Shown here piece after piece: positions 9,218-12,512 of a stretch of DNA of 12,512 bases. A program made the position numbers and the translations under genes. The first letter of the stretch is position 1, and the number at the start of each line of letters is the position of its first letter. The notes below the pieces were generated by a model. The model was not told where the DNA came from and did no database searches. It saw only the letters and a list, made by a program, of their open reading frames with translations. This stretch comes from Hyphomicrobiales bacterium (GTDB lineage: Bacteria > Pseudomonadota > Alphaproteobacteria > Micropepsales > Micropepsaceae). Location of the stretch: NCBI GenBank assembly GCA_017849395.1, contig JAFIHO010000111.1:1-12512 (forward strand), given 5' to 3'.

Positions 9218-9439
9218 CTAAAGGCGCGGATCGGCCTTCCAGACCCGGGGTGGAGAGCCGGGCAGGGGATAGTGGGACGGCCTGCCATATTCCTGGCCGT
9301 CGCTGGGCATCACCACCGGATAGGCGGGGCGCGGACCGGAAGGCTGGCAATCGTCGGGTTCGTTGAGCGGCGGTGTTTGCAGCATGGCGACGCCATAGCC
9401 CAGTGCGCAAACACTCTGTCCAAGGAAACAGGCACGCAT
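9218..9439 (-). CDS. Small proline-rich protein of unknown function (73 aa)
   Basis: I do not recognise this gene. It begins with ATG at 9439 and has a strong Shine-Dalgarno, AGGAG, 9 nt upstream (9449-9453). Codon choice follows the high-GC pattern of its neighbours. The first 20 residues are mildly hydrophobic with one Arg (CFLGQSVCALGYGVAML), possibly a weak signal peptide or short membrane segment. The remainder is Pro-, Gly- and Tyr-rich (about 13 Pro), with PAYPVVMPSDGQEYGRPSHY and a terminal PRVWKADPRL. Cys residues stand at 4, 11 and 31. It lies 70 bp before the cytochrome b gene on the same strand and 77 bp after the membrane-protein gene, so it could be co-transcribed with the redox pair. 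A membrane or periplasmic location is an inference only. Confidence 0.55.
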   Translation of the reverse strand: MRACFLGQSVCALGYGVAMLQTPPLNEPDDCQPSGPRPAYPVVMPSDGQEYGRPSHYPLPGSPPRVWKADPRL

Positions 9440-9448
9440 CTTTCTTTT

Positions 9449-9453
9449 CTCCT
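9449..9453 (-). promoter_or_regulatory. Ribosome binding site of the small 73-aa ORF
   Basis: AGGAG on the minus strand, 9 nt before the ATG at 9439, in a purine-rich leader (AAAAGAAAG). It is among the best matches to the anti-Shine-Dalgarno in this window and is the main argument that the small ORF is translated. Confidence 0.55.
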
Positions 9454-9478
9454 GCCGAAGAAACAGCCCGACAGGGGA

Positions 9479-9496
9479 AAAGGTCCATTGCTGGAC
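9479..9496 (-). terminator. Weak hairpin after the membrane-protein gene
   Basis: Read on the minus strand, GTCCA-GCAA-TGGAC (9496-9483) forms a 5-bp stem closed by a GNRA-type tetraloop and is followed by CTTTT. It lies 21 nt beyond the stop of the polytopic membrane protein. The stem is short and the T run brief, so it is at most a weak intrinsic terminator; it may also be chance. Confidence 0.25.
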
Positions 9497-9516
9497 AAAA
9501 TTTTGGCAGAACCCAA

Positions 9517-10836
9517 TTAGCCAAATCCGCGCGCGACATGGAAAGCCGCCGCCAGCGTGGCAAGGTCGAGGAAATACAAATAGCGGTAGTCGCAGGCGAC
9601 CGACAGCACAAGAAATGTTAACGCGAAAACCAGCGCTCCGCCGAGCATCCCCGCCACGGCCAGATCCGGGCCGCAGCTCCGGCGCAGAAGAAATACAAGA
9701 AGAACCGCCGCCAGCGCGCCGAACGCAAGATGAGAGAACAGGGGCGTATCCAGCAGGGCCATTCCATAATGGGCCAGCGCGGTGTCGCGGCTGTTCCAGC
9801 GCCGCGCCATCCCCAGTTGTTCCATGACGTCGGGCGGCCCATCCACGCCGAAATAGAGTGGGCGGCACACGCGGATATCCGGGGTGGCCAGCACTTGCCG
9901 GAACACCGGCCAGCGCTGGCGCAGATAAAGGCCCGGATGTCCCAAAACCAACTCGCGCCAGGCCGCGAAGATTGCGCCCTTGGGCGACGCCTCGATGGCG
10001 GCGGACAAAGGCGGATCATTCGCATAGGTATCGATCAGGTGGTCGGAGTAATGCGCGACGCCCCGCGTGCGCAGCAGGCCTTCCAGCTTCGGGTCGGCCG
10101 CGCGCAAGGCGGGCAGTTCAAGCGTGGCGTCTTTGCGCAACGCGCCGACAAGGTCATAGCCCTGGGCGTAGCGTATCTCCAGCGCCGCGCCCTTGCCCCC
10201 ATCGCCCTGCGCGATCAGCAGACTGTTGAGCCCCAATGTCAGCAAGGCGGCGGCGGCGAAAAATCCCGCACCATATCCCTGCGCAGTCCCGCGACCATGA
10301 CGCCAGGCGATGGCAGCCAGTGTCAGGCCCGCGACGGGAAGCAATATAATGCCATTCTGGCGTGCCATGGCTGCCATAGTCAGCGTCACCAGCGCAGCCG
10401 CCAGCCATGTTCCGCGGCGGGACCAATCATCCGCCGCCCGCGCCAGCGCGGCGAAGCCTGCCAGCGCCGCATTGGCGAACAGCACATCTTTCCACAGATC
10501 GCTCTGGTACAGCAGCCATTGCGGCATCGGCAGGATCGCCAGCGCCATCGCCGCCGCGCCCCAGCGCGGCGGTGGCTTCAACCACAGCAGCCATAACAGT
10601 CCCGTCAGGGCCAGGCCGCTCATCGCGACATGGAACAGCATCGTGCCCGGCAGGAGCCGGTCGAACAGGCCCAGCAGAAACGCCATGACCGGCGGATGCC
10701 AGGAGTCGTAATTGCCGCTGCGCCCGTCGGCCAGCTGGCGGATCGTGTCGAACGAAGCCTGTCCGGGCGCGGTCAGCGCCAGCATCAGCACCCAGCCCGC
10801 GACAAGGATCGCGGCGGCGGCGCGGCGCGGCCGCAA
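9517..10836 (-). CDS. Polytopic membrane protein, GT-C glycosyltransferase-like
   Basis: This integral membrane protein of about 439 residues has many hydrophobic segments, starting with TM1 at about 6-24. It resembles lipid-linked-sugar glycosyltransferases of the GT-C type (ArnT/PMT-like), in which the first extracytoplasmic loop carries acidic residues. Here that loop holds D30 and the motif NYDSWHPP (42-49), and a second conserved-looking segment, YQSDLWKDV, lies at 110-118. A soluble periplasmic region at roughly 215-330 precedes a hydrophobic C-terminus. The start is uncertain: TTG at 10836 gives a basic leader before TM1 but has no Shine-Dalgarno, and the next in-frame ATG (10785) would cut into TM1. 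It follows the SDR gene by 29 bp, so the two may form an operon. Donor and acceptor are unknown, and a non-enzymatic membrane role is not excluded. Confidence 0.75.
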   Translation of the reverse strand: MRPRRAAAAILVAGWVLMLALTAPGQASFDTIRQLADGRSGNYDSWHPPVMAFLLGLFDRLLPGTMLFHVAMSGLALTGLLWLLWLKPPPRWGAAAMALAILPMPQWLLYQSDLWKDVLFANAALAGFAALARAADDWSRRGTWLAAALVTLTMAAMARQNGIILLPVAGLTLAAIAWRHGRGTAQGYGAGFFAAAALLTLGLNSLLIAQGDGGKGAALEIRYAQGYDLVGALRKDATLELPALRAADPKLEGLLRTRGVAHYSDHLIDTYANDPPLSAAIEASPKGAIFAAWRELVLGHPGLYLRQRWPVFRQVLATPDIRVCRPLYFGVDGPPDVMEQLGMARRWNSRDTALAHYGMALLDTPLFSHLAFGALAAVLLVFLLRRSCGPDLAVAGMLGGALVFALTFLVLSVACDYRYLYFLDLATLAAAFHVARGFG

Positions 10837-10865
10837 ATCCGGTGCGGTGGCGGCGGCGATCAGGC

Positions 10866-11606
10866 CTATCCCCGGCCGAACAGCGGCATCTTGGTCGCCA
10901 TCACGGTGATGAAGGGCACATTGGCGCTCAGCGGCAGGCTGGCCATGTATACCACGGCCCGCGCCACATCATCGGCGTCCATGCGCGGTTCGATGCCCAG
11001 CTTGCCGTCCGCCTGCAGCACGCCCTGGGTCATGCGCTCGGTCATCTCGGTGGCGGCGTTGCCGATATCGATCTGGCTGGCGGTGATGTCGAAGGGCCGC
11101 CCGTCCAGGATGGTGGATTTGGTCAGGCCGGTGATGGCGTGCTTGGTGGCGGTATAGGGCGCGCTATGCGGACGCGGCCGGTCGGCGCTGACCGAGCCAT
11201 TGTTGATAATGCGCCCGCCTCGCGGCTCTTGTGCTTTCATCATGCGCACCGCTTCCTGGGTGCAGAGAAACGCGCCGGTCAGATTTGCGCCGACGATGGA
11301 CTGCCACTGCTCGAAACTCAGATCCTCGATCGGCACAGCGGGCAGGCCGATGCCCGCATTGTTGAACAGCACATCCAGCCGCCCGAACTTCTCCCTGGTG
11401 GCGGCGAACAGCGCCTTTACGCTGGCCGGATCGCCGACATCGGCGGGCACGGCCAGGGATGGCCCCTGCAACTGCGCGACGCTCTGTTCCAGCGCCTCGC
11501 GCCGGCGTCCCGTGAGCACCAGGCTATAGCCCGCCGCCGAAAGGGCCTTCGCCACCGCGCGGCCGACACCGCTGCCAGCACCCGTCACCATTGCGATCTT
11601 GTTCAT
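10866..11606 (-). CDS. Short-chain dehydrogenase/reductase (SDR), NADP-type classical fold
   Basis: This cytoplasmic NAD(P)-dependent oxidoreductase of 246 residues belongs to the classical SDR family. The cofactor motif TGAGSGVG lies at 8-15, and NNAG at 82-85. The full catalytic set is present: N108, S138, Y151 and K155 in YTATK. The sequence GRRR at 33-36 after the second beta strand suggests preference for NADP(H). The ATG start has GGAG 5 nt upstream (11612-11615). The C-terminus is short, ending in [10 protein letters not shown], without an obvious membrane anchor. The substrate cannot be told from the sequence. It is the first gene of the minus-strand run and is divergent from the TonB receptor gene. 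Confidence 0.93.
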   Translation of the reverse strand: MNKIAMVTGAGSGVGRAVAKALSAAGYSLVLTGRRREALEQSVAQLQGPSLAVPADVGDPASVKALFAATREKFGRLDVLFNNAGIGLPAVPIEDLSFEQWQSIVGANLTGAFLCTQEAVRMMKAQEPRGGRIINNGSVSADRPRPHSAPYTATKHAITGLTKSTILDGRPFDITASQIDIGNAATEMTERMTQGVLQADGKLGIEPRMDADDVARAVVYMASLPLSANVPFITVMATKMPLFGRG

Positions 11607-11801
11607 GCCGTCTCCGATTTCGCCCGCTTTTATGCCGGCCGTGTACAGGGTTAGAGCCTTCCGCCCAAGGAATTTTTCCCGATTTTGCCAAATGTCCGCA
11701 AGCGGGGGGCCCGTCGCCTTGTATCGGCCGCCCCAATTCCACTAGAGCTTGCCCCGTTCGCGCTGCCCCTGCGGGCGCGCCAAGAATACAGGGGAAAAGA
11801 C
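11607..11801. promoter_or_regulatory. Divergent promoter region between the SDR and TonB receptor genes
   Basis: These 195 bp must carry the start signals for both the SDR gene (minus) and the receptor (plus). An AT-richer patch lies at 11668-11692 (GGAATTTTTCCCGATTTTGCC). I see no confident -35/-10 hexamers and no recognisable Fur-type or other operator. The SDR Shine-Dalgarno is at 11612-11615 and the receptor's (AGGGG) is at 11790-11794. Confidence 0.5.
11760..11780 (+). other. Hairpin in the leader of the TonB receptor gene
   Basis: GCGC (11760-11763) and GCCC (11765-11768) can pair with GGGC (11773-11776) and GCGC (11777-11780), giving eight pairs with one bulged T and a CTGC loop. It ends 9 nt before the receptor's Shine-Dalgarno. 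The T run needed for a terminator is missing. A role as a leader structure is speculative. Confidence 0.3.
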
Positions 11802-12512
11802 ATGCGCAACCGACTCATGCTGGCGCTTCTCGCCACCACGGGACTGGTCCCGGCCATGCCGGTTCTGGCCCAGGATGCGCCGGTCCAGGCGCAGTCGGGT
11901 CTCGGCATCGAAACCGTCTATGTCACCGCCCGCAAGCGCACCGAAGACCAGCAGACCGTCCCCATCTCGCTGGAAGCCTATACCCAGGCGGACCTGAACA
12001 AGCTGGCGATCCGCACCATCGAGGATATCCGTTATGTCAGCCCCTCGGTCTATATCGCCCCCACGACCTTCCGCCAGGACACGCTGAACGTCACCATTCG
12101 CGGCCAGCGCAATTTCGATGCGCCGTCAGGCGGCGGCAATCCGGGCCTGGGTTTCGATACCGCCTCTGCCATCTACAAGGACGGCGTCTATTACGCCCGC
12201 GCGGTGGGCCTGAACGGCGCGCTGTTCGATGTGGACAATGTGCAGGTGCTGAAAGGCCCGCAGGGCACGCTGGTCGGACGCAACACCACCGGCGGCGCGA
12301 TCATGTACAACAGCCGCGAGCCGCAGCCGGAATTCGGCGGCTATATCAGGGGCGTGCTGGGCGATTACGGCCGCGCCGCCTTGCAAGGCGCGATCAACAT
12401 TCCGTTCACGGACGAATTATTCTTCCGCATGGCGCTGAATGTCGACAATCAGCGCGGCTATATCGCCAATTATTTCGTCAACATCACCACGCGTGTCGCC
12501 ACTCGCCATCCC
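11802..12512 (+). CDS. TonB-dependent outer-membrane receptor (N-terminal part, runs off the window)
   Basis: The frame is open from the ATG at 11802 to the window end (237 codons). AGGGG lies 7 nt upstream. A Sec signal peptide ends VLA-QD (cleavage after residue 23). A TonB box-like segment lies at about 36-42 (IETVYVT), followed by a plug domain with VLKGPQGTLVGRNTTGGAI at about 149-167, the signature of the large receptor group common in sphingomonads and caulobacters. After REPQPEFGGYIRGVLGDYG the first barrel strands begin. These receptors import bulky ligands such as siderophores, vitamins, oligosaccharides or aromatic compounds using TonB energy. The ligand cannot be inferred here, and the barrel, which decides specificity, is outside the window. 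Full family length is usually 700-900 residues. Confidence 0.93.
   Translation, partial: MRNRLMLALLATTGLVPAMPVLAQDAPVQAQSGLGIETVYVTARKRTEDQQTVPISLEAYTQADLNKLAIRTIEDIRYVSPSVYIAPTTFRQDTLNVTIRGQRNFDAPSGGGNPGLGFDTASAIYKDGVYYARAVGLNGALFDVDNVQVLKGPQGTLVGRNTTGGAIMYNSREPQPEFGGYIRGVLGDYGRAALQGAINIPFTDELFFRMALNVDNQRGYIANYFVNITTRVATRHP

Noticed and set aside
9148..9288. Long form of cytochrome b starting at 9288
   Set aside because: The extension overlaps the small ORF, has no ribosome site and no membrane-protein character, whereas the ATG at 9147 has AGGGG at 5 nt.
9496..9505. CAAAATTTTG palindrome
   Set aside because: A single 10-bp AT palindrome without a second copy or nearby promoter elements; likely chance.
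9440..9868. Upstream extension of the small-ORF frame into the membrane-protein gene
   Set aside because: It would overlap the 3' end of the GT-C-like gene in another frame. The strong Shine-Dalgarno is inside it, next to the ATG at 9439.
9730..10596. Plus-strand ORF of 288 residues antisense to the GT-C-like gene
   Set aside because: The opposite strand encodes a coherent polytopic membrane protein; this one is low-complexity Arg/Gln-rich shadow sequence.
10842..11654. Plus-strand ORF of 270 residues antisense to the SDR gene
   Set aside because: The minus strand carries all SDR motifs with the catalytic tetrad and a ribosome site.
1..12512. CRISPR arrays, tRNA/rRNA genes, insertion sequences, phage or toxin-antitoxin genes
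   Set aside because: No spaced direct repeats, cloverleaf-like sequences, transposase motifs or terminal inverted repeats were seen on either strand.

Overview
The window is GC-rich with GC-ending codons. It has Tat and Sec envelope proteins, a TonB-dependent receptor with the GRNTTGGA plug motif and MdtB/MdtC-type pumps. Together these suggest a Gram-negative alphaproteobacterium of the sphingomonad, caulobacter or Rhizomicrobium kind; that placement is inferred from gene style, not from a marker gene.

Left part (about 1-6580, + strand): the tail of what may be a periplasmic adaptor gene, then two RND efflux permeases joined by an ATGA overlap. The first is MdtB-like and the second MdtC-like. 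They probably form a mixed trimer that works with the upstream adaptor and an outer-membrane channel. The MdtC-like subunit has Asn in place of the second Asp of the TM4 proton-relay pair and carries a low-complexity insertion of about 70 residues in its second periplasmic domain.

Middle part (6598-11606, all - strand, read right to left): an SDR-family dehydrogenase, a polytopic membrane protein resembling GT-C glycosyltransferases, a small proline-rich ORF of 73 residues, a di-haem cytochrome b561-type membrane protein, a Tat-exported molybdopterin oxidoreductase translationally coupled to that cytochrome, and an MlaA/VacJ outer-membrane lipoprotein. The cytochrome and molybdoenzyme form a clear functional pair: a periplasmic membrane-anchored redox enzyme exchanging electrons with the quinone pool. 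MlaA ends 17 bp from the end of the permease operon, tail to tail.

Right part (11607-12512): a 195-bp divergent intergenic region, then the N-terminal 237 residues of a TonB-dependent receptor that runs off the window.

Most of the window is ordinary envelope biology. I did not find a clearly novel system. The observations most worth a second look are the degenerate proton relay and insertion in the MdtC-like subunit, the Tat-lipoprotein molybdoenzyme with its GTG start, and the uncharacterised small ORF.
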